Shown: positions 15,268 to 24,083, numbered from the stretch's first letter. The stretch: 25,990 nucleotides of DNA from an uncultured Acholeplasmataceae bacterium (GCA_938041945.1 CALISC010000089.1:1-25990); one strand, 5' to 3'. Notes: a model not told the origin generated them from the sequence alone. Numbers and translations are program-made.

Positions 15268-15310
15268 AAAAAACACAAACTTAGACTTAATTGCTGAGTT
15301 TGTGTTTTTT
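15268..15310. terminator. Bidirectional terminator between the ATPase gene and the restriction remnants
   Basis: AAAAAACACAAACTTAG and CTGAGTTTGTGTTTTTT form a 17-bp stem with one G-T pair and a loop of 9 bases. The A run on one side and T run on the other let it work in both directions. On the minus strand it would end transcripts coming from the restriction-modification remnants. The rest of 15061-15414 holds the inverted repeats and no gene that I can see. Confidence 0.8.
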
Positions 15311-15414
15311 GAGAGTTATTTGCAATAACTAATCTAATTATCGTAGTAGTAAAAGATCTACAATAAAGTAAACATTTTGGCAAAAAACTAAAGCGACCAT
15401 AAAACTAAATGAGC

Positions 15415-16149
15415 CTATATTTTTTTATTTGCCTTAAGTACTGTAACAATTTTAATGTCTGCTGGTGATGTAAGAAACTGAACAAACTCATGTATATTTT
15501 TTTCGTTTATCCAAAGGTGTCCTTCTTCAATTTCTTTTAAACCTTTGCTATGTTGATTTTTAGAATAGTATTTATTGTTTTTCACATCATCGGCAGAAAG
15601 AACCCAATATTTAATTTATCTCGCCAAACACCAATCCAAATAAAAACATCTGTACATTCTGGCTTTAGTTGTTGAAAGTTCATATTAAAAGTTTTTCTGC
15701 TGTCTGTTGCTAAGGCTTTTATGGTAAGTTGTTCATCTGACTTTGAATCAACTGCACGCAAAGCCTTAACTTCTACTTTTATGCCGTCACCGGCTTGCAA
15801 TGGTAGAAAAAAGTCATATTCGCCATGATAATTTTCATCAGTTTTCTTACTAGGTCTTTCAAACTCTTGAACTAACTCATTCAAGTGAGTTTGTGCCCAC
15901 ATTTCGCCAAATCCTCTTGGTGAAGTAATTTCAAAAAGATGCAGAAACTTATTTCTAGAAATATAGGCGTTTCGTATCTTTAAGTAATCGTCAAAGTCAA
16001 TAATTTTTTCTGCTAAAAGACTACAAATTATATACTCGAACTTATTAAACGGATAAATACTAAAAACACTTCCAAGTTCGCTGTCGTTTAAATTATTGTT
16101 TTTAGACTTTAGTTTTAACTCATTTAAAATTTTCTTTAAGCCTTTCCAT
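15415..16149 (-). pseudogene. Frameshifted type II restriction endonuclease-like gene
   Basis: Three pieces of one protein can be read. An ATG at 16149, overlapping the end of the methyltransferase remnant, reads MERLK but meets a TGA after four more codons. The frame one base over is open from before 16140 to 15582 and carries the body: FNKFEYIICSLLAEKI, then EYDFFLP and IKVEVKALRA, an Asp and ExK arrangement like a PD-(D/E)xK nuclease. At about 15608-15617 the sense moves back to the first frame (YWVLSADDV and onward) and ends at TAG 15417-15415. One inserted base near 16137 and one lost base near 15610 would restore a single frame of 244 residues. The position after a methyltransferase supports a restriction enzyme. 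The exact type and target site are unknown. Judged non-functional. Confidence 0.75.
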
Positions 16150-16795
16150 TTTCTAAATCCTTTTCAATCATTTTAATTTGTTTATCTGAAAAACCATAAA
16201 GGTTGTAAATAACAGATTGTATTTTTAACTCATCATTAACTTTACCGTTTATAAAATCCGCAAAAAGTTTTTCAGGTTTAGCGTCAATATTAGGAATAGG
16301 TAAGTTTTGCAAGTCATACTTTAAAGTTTTAATTTGGTTTATTTTATGGCGAAAATAAAAGTTTAAAACATTTGAATTCAGCAGCACACACAGTGCTTTT
16401 ATGTTAATAGGAGTGTTTACTGGAATTAAAATGTTTGCGGAGTTTAAGACCAAAGTTTTTTTGTTGTCATAAGAAAAAATTAGTTTTCTGTTTGAGATAA
16501 ACTTATAAATTAGTTTTTCTGGCGCAAAATAAAACTCATCACTTACAACTTGCTGGAATTTTTCTTTATTGTAAACTATGAATTTTTTTGGTTTAACGGC
16601 GATATATTTTTTTATTTCTTTACCTGTGTAAATTGGCATTGAGCCTTTAGTTTCATTATCTAAAACTAGTTCTTTGTTGTTGCCGGTCACTATGCCGAGT
16701 GCAAACTTAGAATCAGTTAGCTTAAAGCAATCTGTATTCTCAATTTTTTTAATATTTAACTTTTTTAAAAACTTAACACATTTATATAGGTTTAA
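16136..16795 (-). pseudogene. 5'-truncated Eco57I-like DNA methyltransferase, recognition part only
   Basis: The frame is open from just after a TAA at 16798 to the stop at 16136, about 219 residues. No proper start is present; a GTG at 16690 is internal to conserved sequence. It reads FKLTDSKFALGIVTGNNKEL, then PIYTGKEIKKYI, FAPEKLIYKFISN, LVLNSANILIP, LLNSNVLNFYF and LPIPNIDAK. These are hallmarks of the C-terminal target-recognition region of Eco57I/TaqI-type methyltransferases. The catalytic half with the SAM-binding and NPPY motifs is missing, and the space up to recU (about 120 bases) is too small to hold it. So most of the gene was deleted. The retained part is otherwise uninterrupted, which suggests a fairly recent event. 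Confidence 0.85.
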
Positions 16796-16916
16796 TTACA
16801 CTGTTAAATAATTCGTAAATCAGCAAATTTAATTGTATTTTTTTATATGAGAATGAAGCAGTTTTAAGTAATTTAGAGTTTATATGCTAAATATATACTT
16901 GATAAATAGGTGAAAG

Positions 16917-17486
16917 ATGATGCGAAAACTTGGAATGAAACTAGAAAAAGAAATAAATACAGCAAACGAATACTACCGCGATAATCAAATCGCTTTAATT
17001 TACAAAAAACCAACACCAGTACAAATAGTTAGAGTAAATTATCCTAAAAGGTCACGGGCAAAAATTATAGAAGCTTACTACAAAACCCCCTCAACAACCG
17101 ATTATAATGGAATTTATAAAGGTCACTACATAGACTTTGAAGCCAAAGAAACCAACTCTAAAACTTCATTTCCGCTCGCAAATATTCAGCCACATCAAAT
17201 TAAACATCTTAAGCAAGTCTTTGCCCACAAAGGCACAGCCTTTATTATCTTTAAGTGGGTCTTTTATCAAAAAACTTACGTTATGGATTTAAAGTATATC
17301 TTGCCTTGGTATACAAGTGGACGAAAGTCTATTCCTTACACTGCTTTTTTGAAAGACGCATATCAAATAAAAACAGGGGATACCCCCTGTTTAAATTATT
17401 TAAAATGCGTAGATAAGATGATTGGAGAGCAAGAACTAGATAACTTTTTCTTTACTAATCAATGGTTTGAAGAAGGCGACTACTAG
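16917..17486 (+). CDS. recU: Holliday junction resolvase RecU
   Basis: 189 residues, near the family's usual length of about 200. Conserved parts are the N-terminal GMKLEKEINTANEYY, KKPTPVQIVRVNYPKRS, and the catalytic region TPSTTDYNGIYKGHYIDFEA. There Asp62, Glu75 and Lys77 correspond by spacing to the metal-binding acidic residues and lysine of the Bacillus subtilis enzyme. FPLANIQPHQIKHL and GRKSIPY follow. RecU cuts Holliday junctions in recombination and repair and is typical of Bacillota. The start has an AGGTG site; ATG at 16917 or 16920 are both possible. The gene is alone on this strand. Its last 51 bases overlap the end of the convergent S-component gene, and it contains the likely terminator of that operon (17371-17392). 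Confidence 0.96.
   Translation: MMRKLGMKLEKEINTANEYYRDNQIALIYKKPTPVQIVRVNYPKRSRAKIIEAYYKTPSTTDYNGIYKGHYIDFEAKETNSKTSFPLANIQPHQIKHLKQVFAHKGTAFIIFKWVFYQKTYVMDLKYILPWYTSGRKSIPYTAFLKDAYQIKTGDTPCLNYLKCVDKMIGEQELDNFFFTNQWFEEGDY
17371..17392 (-). terminator. Terminator of the five-gene operon, inside recU
   Basis: AAACAGGGG and CCCCTGTTT form a perfect 9-bp, GC-rich stem around the loop ATAC. On the minus strand the stem is followed by TTATTTGATA, extending its own TTT into a U-tract. On the plus strand no T run follows, so recU would not be ended by it. It lies 44 bases past the stop of the S-component gene. Confidence 0.65.
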
Positions 17487-18041
17487 ATAAATAGTGGCCA
17501 GTGAAGTCAACCATAGATATTTAGCGTTGTAAATTAACGAAAACACTAAGTTTTGACTAAAAGTTTTTTTACTACTACCAAAGTAAAGAGCACCAGACAA
17601 GGTGTGAAATAAAAATCTTTGCACGCATAATACTAAAACCGCTAAAAACACGATTAAGTAAGATTTAAAAGAAACTCTTTGCACAACTTTTTTTAATAAA
17701 AACACCGTGCCCAGTAGAGTAAAAGGTAGTATGTAGTCAAAAAACACAGAACCGATGTGTACAGGTGCACCATCTGAAAGCATATTAAAGATGCTGTAGG
17801 TAAACGCAACCAATAAAGAATAAGGGGAACCTGTTCTAAAAGCAAATAAGATAAGCGGTAGCATAGAAAGTGAAATCTTAAAAGGAGCAGCGGTAAACTT
17901 ACCTAGTATTGAAAACACAACTGCCAAAGCAACTGCTGCTGAACCTTCTACTAAAAGACGGGTTAAAGTTAGTTTTTGGTGGACTAAGTTGTTGTTTTGT
18001 TTTTGATTTAATTCATCTGTTGGTTGATTTATTTCTGTCAA
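17436..18041 (-). CDS. ThiT-like ECF transporter S component
   Basis: 201 residues with about six hydrophobic helices after a polar tail of some 25 residues. Motifs of the ThiT group are visible: ISLSMLPLILFAFRTG (56-71), GSVFFDYILPFTLLG (97-111), RFLFHTLSGALYFG with His146, and SLIYNAKY with Tyr171 and Asn172. ThiT is the thiamine-binding subunit that works with the shared EcfAA'T energy module, not seen in this window. The start is a TTG at 18041, two bases after the stop of the nucleoside phosphorylase gene, with AAAGGTG as a distant ribosome site. No TPP riboswitch lies ahead of it, and the Trp often found before ISL in ThiT is absent, so the substrate may not be thiamine. Last gene of the operon, overlapping recU by 51 bases. 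Confidence 0.8.
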   Translation of the reverse strand: MTEINQPTDELNQKQNNNLVHQKLTLTRLLVEGSAAVALAVVFSILGKFTAAPFKISLSMLPLILFAFRTGSPYSLLVAFTYSIFNMLSDGAPVHIGSVFFDYILPFTLLGTVFLLKKVVQRVSFKSYLIVFLAVLVLCVQRFLFHTLSGALYFGSSKKTFSQNLVFSLIYNAKYLWLTSLATIYLVVAFFKPLISKEKVI

Positions 18042-18043
18042 TA

Positions 18044-19339
18044 TTAGCGAAGCACCTTTTCAATTAACACAGTGTCAGCTGGTTTAGTTTTAGAAATAGT
18101 CATCGAACCAAGTAGTGTGTCAGTGGCTTCTTTAAGACCTTTTTCGTTGTGGTAAATTATGGCAATAGTTTCGCCTTTTTCAACTTTAGCACCAATTTTT
18201 TTAATTAAGTCAATGCCTACCGCCATGTCAAGTACGTCTTCTTTTGAAAGTCTACCAGCACCAAGTAAACGCGCTGCGTCGCCAATTTTGATTGTATCAA
18301 ATTTAGCAATATAGCCACTTTCTGGGCTTTTTAGTTCATATTTTTGTGCTTTTAGTAATTTATTTAAATCACTAAATACAGAAATATCTCCGTGTTGGGC
18401 CTTTACAAAGTCTAAAAATACTTGTTTAGCGCGTCCACTTTCAATAGCTACTTTTAGTTCTGCTCTAGCATTTGATTCAGAAATACTTTTGGCGTTTTGT
18501 AGTAAAATTGAACCAATTGTCATGCAGACTTCCATTAAGTCAGGAGTAATTTTACCGTTTAGGTTATCATAGGCTTCCATAACTTCTAGTAAGTTACCGA
18601 TTTTGTGGCCAAGCGGTTCGTCCATATTAGTAATAACTGCAGCCATTTTGCGGCCAGCAAGGTTACCAATTGAAATCATTTGAGCAGCCAATGCTTCTGC
18701 GTCTTTTTGGTTTTTCATAAATGCACCGCTTCCACATTTGACATCTAAGCAAATGCATTTAGCGCCAGATGCTAGTTTTTTAGACATAATAGACGCAGCG
18801 ATTAGGGGAATTGAGTCAACAGTCGCAGTCACATCTCTAAGTGCGTATAGTTTTTTGTCAGCAGGGGCGATATTGGCAGACTGCCCAATAATAGAAACTC
18901 CGATTTTGTTAACTTGGTCAATAAACTCATTTGGTTGAAGTTCTACCTGGAAACCAGGAATTGACTCAAGTTTATCAATAGTCCCACCGGTGTGTCCAAG
19001 TCCGCGTCCAGACATTTTTGCCAATTTGACACCACACGCTGCTAGCATTGGTGCTAAAACAAGTGAAACTTTGTCGCCAACACCCCCTGTTGAGTGTTTG
19101 TCAACTGTCACTCCGTTAATGCCAGACAAGTCAAGCATTTCACCAGATTTCGCCATAATTAAGGCCAGTGAAGTTGCTTCTTCTGGGGTCATTCCGTTAA
19201 AGTAAATTGCCATTAGTAGCGCAGATATTTGGTAGTCAGGCACGCGACCTGCTGTGTATTCAGTAATTATATAAGTCAGTTCTTGGTCAGATAGAACCCC
19301 TTTATTGCGTTTTTTTAAAATCAAATCATACATTGTCAT
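18044..19339 (-). CDS. pdp: Pyrimidine-nucleoside phosphorylase
   Basis: 431 residues, matching the family. The phosphate-binding KHSTGGVGDK lies at 81-90 and the family signature SGRGLGHTGGTIDKLE at 110-125. The base-contacting region RDVTATVDSIPLIAASIMSKK follows near 170-190, and a C-terminal domain with VEKGETIAIIYHNEKG completes it. The enzyme splits uridine, thymidine or deoxyuridine with phosphate, giving the base and (deoxy)ribose 1-phosphate, in the cytoplasm. It could equally be called thymidine phosphorylase (deoA). The start ATG overlaps the stop of the acyltransferase gene (ATGA) and has AAGGAGG 10 bases upstream. Confidence 0.96.
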   Translation of the reverse strand: MTMYDLILKKRNKGVLSDQELTYIITEYTAGRVPDYQISALLMAIYFNGMTPEEATSLALIMAKSGEMLDLSGINGVTVDKHSTGGVGDKVSLVLAPMLAACGVKLAKMSGRGLGHTGGTIDKLESIPGFQVELQPNEFIDQVNKIGVSIIGQSANIAPADKKLYALRDVTATVDSIPLIAASIMSKKLASGAKCICLDVKCGSGAFMKNQKDAEALAAQMISIGNLAGRKMAAVITNMDEPLGHKIGNLLEVMEAYDNLNGKITPDLMEVCMTIGSILLQNAKSISESNARAELKVAIESGRAKQVFLDFVKAQHGDISVFSDLNKLLKAQKYELKSPESGYIAKFDTIKIGDAARLLGAGRLSKEDVLDMAVGIDLIKKIGAKVEKGETIAIIYHNEKGLKEATDTLLGSMTISKTKPADTVLIEKVLR

Positions 19340-20157
19340 AAGACAAATTCCTCCTTGTGTTGTTTAATCTTTAAATTTATTAGATTTTTTAGGTGTTCAG
19401 CCAAGTCTTCGGTTGGCATTAAACAATATGAATTATAAGAAATTGGCTCTAAAAAGTAAAGATACACGGTCTTTCTAATTAGTGGAAAAAATCTATTTTT
19501 TTGAACCATTCCAAAAGAAGCAACCGGCATAATTGTGGTCTGTGCTTTGTAGGCGAGTTTGAGTGCTGCGGGTTTTACTTCTTCAATTTCTTCAATTTTT
19601 CGGTTTTTAATCCCGCCTTCTATGTATGTTAAAAAAGATTGACCAGAACTTGCTTTTTTGATACCTTCATTTAGCTCAACTAAAGTTTTTCTGATGTCGT
19701 TTCTGTAGATTTTAATGCAATTAAGCATTTTAAAAACTTTTCTCAAAATTAAAAATCTAAACAGTTCAGACTTCGGGGTAAAAGCCAAAGTTAACTTATC
19801 GTAAATCTCAAGGTACCCAAACGGGTCTAGCTCTGACTTGTGGTTTGAGACAAACAAGTAAGTTTTGTTTGTATCAAAATTTTTAAGCCCACGAAAAACA
19901 TAGCGTTGGCGAAAAATATAGAGATTCATAAAATAAACTGAGTTTGTCAGAAAAAAACTAAATATTTTTTTGTTTGGTCGACTAGGTAGTAGAAAAATCA
20001 TAGACAAAACAGTTAAAGCACCTTGTACGTAAATCAAGAAAATGCCTGAGACTAAAAAAATCGGAATTAGCCAAAGTGGACGAAAATAAATAGACATTAG
20101 TACTACAAAGATAATTGAGTTTAATTCAAACAAGCGTGTTAAAATTTTTCTCTGCAT
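19336..20157 (-). CDS. plsC: 1-acyl-sn-glycerol-3-phosphate acyltransferase-like protein
   Basis: 273 residues. Two or three hydrophobic segments at the N-terminus (about 13-57) anchor it to the membrane. The acyltransferase motif H(X)4D is NHKSELD with His106 and Asp111. The second motif is represented by YRNDIRK (151-157), and the third by IEGG (179-182), where the family usually has PEGT. A TIMPVAS fourth motif lies at 207-213. PlsC moves an acyl chain to lysophosphatidic acid in phospholipid synthesis; the altered third motif leaves the exact acceptor open. It starts 3 bases after the stop of the permease gene and overlaps the next gene by 4 bases. Confidence 0.88.
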   Translation of the reverse strand: MQRKILTRLFELNSIIFVVLMSIYFRPLWLIPIFLVSGIFLIYVQGALTVLSMIFLLPSRPNKKIFSFFLTNSVYFMNLYIFRQRYVFRGLKNFDTNKTYLFVSNHKSELDPFGYLEIYDKLTLAFTPKSELFRFLILRKVFKMLNCIKIYRNDIRKTLVELNEGIKKASSGQSFLTYIEGGIKNRKIEEIEEVKPAALKLAYKAQTTIMPVASFGMVQKNRFFPLIRKTVYLYFLEPISYNSYCLMPTEDLAEHLKNLINLKIKQHKEEFVL

Positions 20158-20160
20158 TTT

Positions 20161-23100
20161 TCACTCCACCGATTTAAGTGATTCTACCATTGGCACTTTT
20201 TTGACGCGATAAGCCATGTAAAAAGAAAGTACGGCGTTGACAAAAATAATTAAGACAATGGTAAAAACGTAAGATAGCCATTCAATGTTGTACATAAAGT
20301 TAATATAAGAAACTTCGTTAATTCCTAGGTAAAAATACAAAAACGGATATCCAAAAGCCAAGCCAATTGCCAAGCCAATTAAAGAAAGCGTAAGCATTTC
20401 AATAAAGATAGAAATCGCAATTTCATGTTGAAAAAAGCCAAGAACTTTTAAGGTAGCAATTTCTCTAAGCCTTTCTTCAAAGTTCAGTCTAACTAAGTTA
20501 TAAAGTACAACTATTGCCAAAATTATTGCAAAACTAAGCAAGGTAATTGCAGATGAATATACAACATCGGTAACTTTAGAAATAATTCTTTGAATTTCTT
20601 TGCTTTCAATAACTTTGCCAATATAGCCGAGAGATTTTTGGTCTTCTAACTCAAGTGGACCAAAGGTAGTATCGCCAGCTGAGTATTGATGTTTAAGCGC
20701 ACGAGTTAAATCTTTTTTAGTAATGCCGTCTGCAAACTTCGCGTAGATTACATTGCTGGTGTCAAGCAGTTCATTCAGGCAGTCTTCTCGGTTAAAAATC
20801 AAACCGTTGACAAAAAAAGTTTCTCTAATTTCTGCAACTTTAAAACGGTAAGTTTGGCCAAGCACTGAAAAAGAAATAAAATCACCAACTTTTAGACCCA
20901 AGGAGTTTGCGTCTCTTTTAGATATTGAAACTTCTTTTTCACCTAGGTATTTAGAGCCTTTTTGTGGGTGGTAGAATTTTGAGTTTTTAGTGATACCAAG
21001 GAGTGTTATTCGCTTAGTTTTCCCGTTTTCGGCGCTAACTATTGAGTTTTCACTGTAAAGCGGTTCGGCATGTCTGATGGCTTTTTTGCCGTTAATTTCT
21101 AGTTTGGCTAAACTATTTAAAATTTCTCTAGACTTGCCACGAAGATGCAGCATGGCGGCATCTACATTGTTGTAGTAACTGCCAAGGTCGTTATCAATTC
21201 CTTTATTTATTGTGTCTATTATTCCAAAAGAAGCAATAACCAGGCCAGCACATCCAGCCACGCCAATTATGGTAAGCGCGGATCTGTGTAAATTTACCTT
21301 AATATTTCTAAAGGCGATTGCCAACATAAATCTGCGTTTAACCGCTCTTGCTTTTTTGACTTTAAAGGTGCTTTGAGTTCCGAGCATCGACTCAACAGGA
21401 TTTTTCTTAAGTTCTTTTTTAATTACTAAAAATAAAATTAAACTAGTAATTAAAATCACTAAAGTTGCCGAAATTAAAACTTCCAACCAAGGAAAAATAT
21501 ACTGGTATTTAGGTAAGTTATAAAGCAAGTTATATTTAGTTTTAAGGACTTGTGGAACGATAAACGGAGAAATTGCGAGCGATACTAAAAGCGAAGTAAA
21601 GATAAGTAGCAGATTGATTTTCAGGTAATGACCAAAAATTTGCTTTTTAGAAATACCAATTGCCTTCATCGTTCCGATTTCTTTGCTTTCTCTAATAATT
21701 AGTTGCGATGAAGTTGTGACAAATATCAAAAGTGAAACTAAAAAGAAAACAAGCGGGTAGATAAACGCTGAGTAAAAAGTTAAATTAACGTCTTCATTAA
21801 CTACGTTGTTCGTAAATAAGTTTTGCCCAGTTTTAGCAAACAAGAAACGGCTGGCTGCGTTTCCGCCTGCTTTGGTATCTAATTTAAGCAGTTTTTCGTA
21901 CTCTGCGATAAACTGTTTTGCCAGAGTTTCGGGGTCTTTGGTGTTTAGAAACCTAACATTGACTTGATTCGGAAATTGCGGTAGTTTAAGGAGTTCAACC
22001 AATAGTTTTTTGTTTTGTTGAACTTCTTTGCTAAGCAGTTTATCTTTAACTCCTGGTAAGTTATATAGATTTTCTATTTGAGCAAATAAATCTACAAAAA
22101 AATTGTCTTTGTAGTTTTGACGAAGTAAAGCAAAATAATCACCGTCGTAGATTAGGGTTTGGTAGTCTTTTTTTGAACTTGCAAGTGGCAAAAAGTTTGC
22201 TAAGTTATTAGTTTTAAAACTGTGCTTTAACTCAGCAGTTTGTTGGCAAACCAAAAAGTCGTTAAACATCTGAATTCCGGCAAGTAGTCCGGTTAACTTA
22301 GGTTTTTGCAAGCCTAGTTCTGAAAACAAAGTGCTAGTATCTAAAAAAGCCTGTAAAGTTGACACATTTTTTTGAATAGTTTCGCCAGTATAAACGTATC
22401 CCGCGATTGGCACAACTACTTTTAATCTAGTTTTGTTTTCGGCAATTGACTTTAAAAATGAACGAAGTGCAGTGTATGACAAAAAGTTTTCGCCAAACTG
22501 ATAAGGCAAATCTTTACTTCCTTTGTTTTTAAGGTAAGCGGGATTAGTCAAAATGTTTTCAAAATTACTGTCAAAGTAAAGTCGCTCAAGCCCCTTAAAG
22601 GCAGGGGTGCCGTTCGCGTAGACAATTTCTCCTGTTGTGTGATCAATTTTGTAGCCTTTTTCTGCAAGCAGCAGTTCCAGATATTTTTTTGGAAAATCAA
22701 TTTCTAAAGGAGTACCTATTTGCGGCAATTTCTTAAATTCATCTACCTTGATAAATATGCCTTTTTTTGGGTTTTTAACTTCCTTTCGTTCGTGGTCATA
22801 TACCACATAACTTTTTGAAATTTGTTCAGCCCAAATAGGTTTTTTCGTTAAAGTTACTTCGTATTCAGATGCTATAAATCCTGAGTTTATGTGTTTTTTA
22901 AATTTAGCAATGTTTTTTTGTAAATCACGCACTCTACTACTGTTTTTTGTTTCGTCTGCACTAAAACCAGTTGCTATTTTTAAGTTTAAAAAAGCCGAAC
23001 CTCTGGTATCTATTTCGTAGTCTTCAGGTTTTAAGCCGATATTAGAAAGTGCTTTGATTGCCCTTTTTTGGTCAAATTCATTAAGGTAAGTATTGGCAAC

Positions 23101-23283
23101 TAAAGCGTGGGTTAGGTTGCTTGCTTTGTATACTTTTTTAACTCTAGTTTTTAAGTCGCGGTAAGAAACGACCAAGCCAAAAAATAAAACAAAAAACAGC
23201 GTCAAAATTAAAAAAAGTGCAGTGTATTGTTTTGCTGATTTTTTTAGCGTCCTTAAAATTTTTTTATTTAAAATACTAAACAT
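20161..23283 (-). CDS. FtsX-like ABC transporter permease with a large outer domain
   Basis: About 1040 residues. A first membrane helix (about 22-43, LFLILTLFFVLFFGLVV) is followed by an outer domain of about 450 residues. A first FtsX core of three helices covers about 503-640, including the coupling region ESKEIGTMKAIGISKKQIF. A further helix (about 668-690) is followed by a second outer domain and a second FtsX core (about 905-1035, with LREIATLKVLGFFQHEI). Two FtsX cores in one chain mean a single protein can form the channel with its ATPase. Such systems in Gram-positives move or expel lipophilic molecules, peptides or lipoproteins; the substrate is unknown. Two starts are possible: ATG at 23289 or ATG at 23283. 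I chose the latter because it overlaps the ATPase stop as TAATG. Confidence 0.92.
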   Translation of the reverse strand: MFSILNKKILRTLKKSAKQYTALFLILTLFFVLFFGLVVSYRDLKTRVKKVYKASNLTHALVANTYLNEFDQKRAIKALSNIGLKPEDYEIDTRGSAFLNLKIATGFSADETKNSSRVRDLQKNIAKFKKHINSGFIASEYEVTLTKKPIWAEQISKSYVVYDHERKEVKNPKKGIFIKVDEFKKLPQIGTPLEIDFPKKYLELLLAEKGYKIDHTTGEIVYANGTPAFKGLERLYFDSNFENILTNPAYLKNKGSKDLPYQFGENFLSYTALRSFLKSIAENKTRLKVVVPIAGYVYTGETIQKNVSTLQAFLDTSTLFSELGLQKPKLTGLLAGIQMFNDFLVCQQTAELKHSFKTNNLANFLPLASSKKDYQTLIYDGDYFALLRQNYKDNFFVDLFAQIENLYNLPGVKDKLLSKEVQQNKKLLVELLKLPQFPNQVNVRFLNTKDPETLAKQFIAEYEKLLKLDTKAGGNAASRFLFAKTGQNLFTNNVVNEDVNLTFYSAFIYPLVFFLVSLLIFVTTSSQLIIRESKEIGTMKAIGISKKQIFGHYLKINLLLIFTSLLVSLAISPFIVPQVLKTKYNLLYNLPKYQYIFPWLEVLISATLVILITSLILFLVIKKELKKNPVESMLGTQSTFKVKKARAVKRRFMLAIAFRNIKVNLHRSALTIIGVAGCAGLVIASFGIIDTINKGIDNDLGSYYNNVDAAMLHLRGKSREILNSLAKLEINGKKAIRHAEPLYSENSIVSAENGKTKRITLLGITKNSKFYHPQKGSKYLGEKEVSISKRDANSLGLKVGDFISFSVLGQTYRFKVAEIRETFFVNGLIFNREDCLNELLDTSNVIYAKFADGITKKDLTRALKHQYSAGDTTFGPLELEDQKSLGYIGKVIESKEIQRIISKVTDVVYSSAITLLSFAIILAIVVLYNLVRLNFEERLREIATLKVLGFFQHEIAISIFIEMLTLSLIGLAIGLAFGYPFLYFYLGINEVSYINFMYNIEWLSYVFTIVLIIFVNAVLSFYMAYRVKKVPMVESLKSVE

Positions 23284-23981
23284 TACCATTTAAGTTCGCT
23301 AACCGCAAGCGGTTTTTCGTTTTTTACATCACGAAAAATTTGGCCGTCTTTCAGTTCTATAACGTGGTCAGCAATTTTAGCAATCTCTGAGTTGTGAGTA
23401 ACTATAATAATTGTTTTTTTGTGTTCTTTATTTAGGTTTTGAATAATTTTTAAAACTTCAATTCCGGTTTTAATATCAAGAGCACCAGTAGGCTCGTCGC
23501 AAAGCAGTAAATCGGGGTTTTTCACAATTGCTCTGGCGATCGCAACTCGCTGTTGTTCACCACCAGACAACTGTGAAGGGAAATTTTTAAGGCGTTTATC
23601 AAGGCCTACGCTGGCAAGAATTTCTTTTGAGTTAAATGAGTTTTTGCCAAAACGAGCAATTTCAACGTTTTCAAACACATTCAAGTTAGAAATTAAATTA
23701 TAAAATTGAAAAACAAAGCCAATTTCTTTGCGGCGATGTTCAATTAGTTCGTGTTCTGAGTAAGTGCTGATATTGTGTGTTTTAAAAAATAGGCTTCCTG
23801 AAGTTGAGACGTCCATCCCGCCAAGTATATTTAAAAGTGTGGATTTACCAGCACCAGAACGGCCTAAAATGCAGACAATTTCGCCTTCAGCAACAGAAAA
23901 AGATATACCTTTCAAGGCATCTACTTGTGTTTCTTTTTTACCGTAGGTTTTCACTAAATTGTTTGCTTTAATTAAATCCAC
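23283..23981 (-). CDS. ABC transporter ATP-binding protein of the MacB/LolD type
   Basis: 232 residues. Walker A is GRSGAGKS (40-47), the Q-loop lies in FVFQFYNLI (89-97), the signature is LSGGEQQR (138-145), Walker B is LLLCDEP (158-164) and the H-loop is THN with His196. The sequence belongs to the group that pairs with FtsX-like permeases, and the next gene is one. The start is a GTG at 23981 with AAAGGAG 9 bases ahead. It is the first gene of a five-gene operon with a promoter at 24012-24040. Confidence 0.95.
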   Translation of the reverse strand: MDLIKANNLVKTYGKKETQVDALKGISFSVAEGEIVCILGRSGAGKSTLLNILGGMDVSTSGSLFFKTHNISTYSEHELIEHRRKEIGFVFQFYNLISNLNVFENVEIARFGKNSFNSKEILASVGLDKRLKNFPSQLSGGEQQRVAIARAIVKNPDLLLCDEPTGALDIKTGIEVLKIIQNLNKEHKKTIIIVTHNSEIAKIADHVIELKDGQIFRDVKNEKPLAVSELKW

Positions 23982-24011
23982 TCACGCGTACTCCTTTGTT
24001 GATTTGTGTTA

Positions 24012-24040
24012 ATTATATAAAATAAAAAAAGGCTTTTCAA
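24012..24040 (-). promoter_or_regulatory. Promoter of the five-gene operon
   Basis: On the minus strand TTGAAA (24040-24035) and a perfect TATAAT (24017-24012) are separated by 17 bases. The ATPase start codon lies 30 bases further on. The -35 box sits within the arm of the neighbouring terminator. Confidence 0.8.
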
Positions 24041-24076
24041 TTTAGGCAAAGCACCTTGGGTCAAAAAGCCTTTTTT
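24025..24076. terminator. Terminator after the antiporter/PII-like operon
   Basis: AAAAAAGGCTTTT and AAAAAGCCTTTTTT are complementary around a loop of about 25 bases. The run of A in one arm becomes the U-tract on the minus strand. It lies 8 bases past the stop of the PII-like gene, and could work in both directions. Confidence 0.8.
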
Positions 24077-24083
24077 ACTTAAT

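Noticed and set aside
13611..16916. Genomic island inserted at the 3' end of tRNA-Gln
   Set aside because: The accessory genes next to the tRNA suggest it, but no second copy of the tRNA end and no integrase gene were seen.
17987..18060. TPP riboswitch ahead of the ThiT-like gene
   Set aside because: Only two bases separate it from the preceding gene, and no THI-box-like conserved sequence is present there or before the operon.
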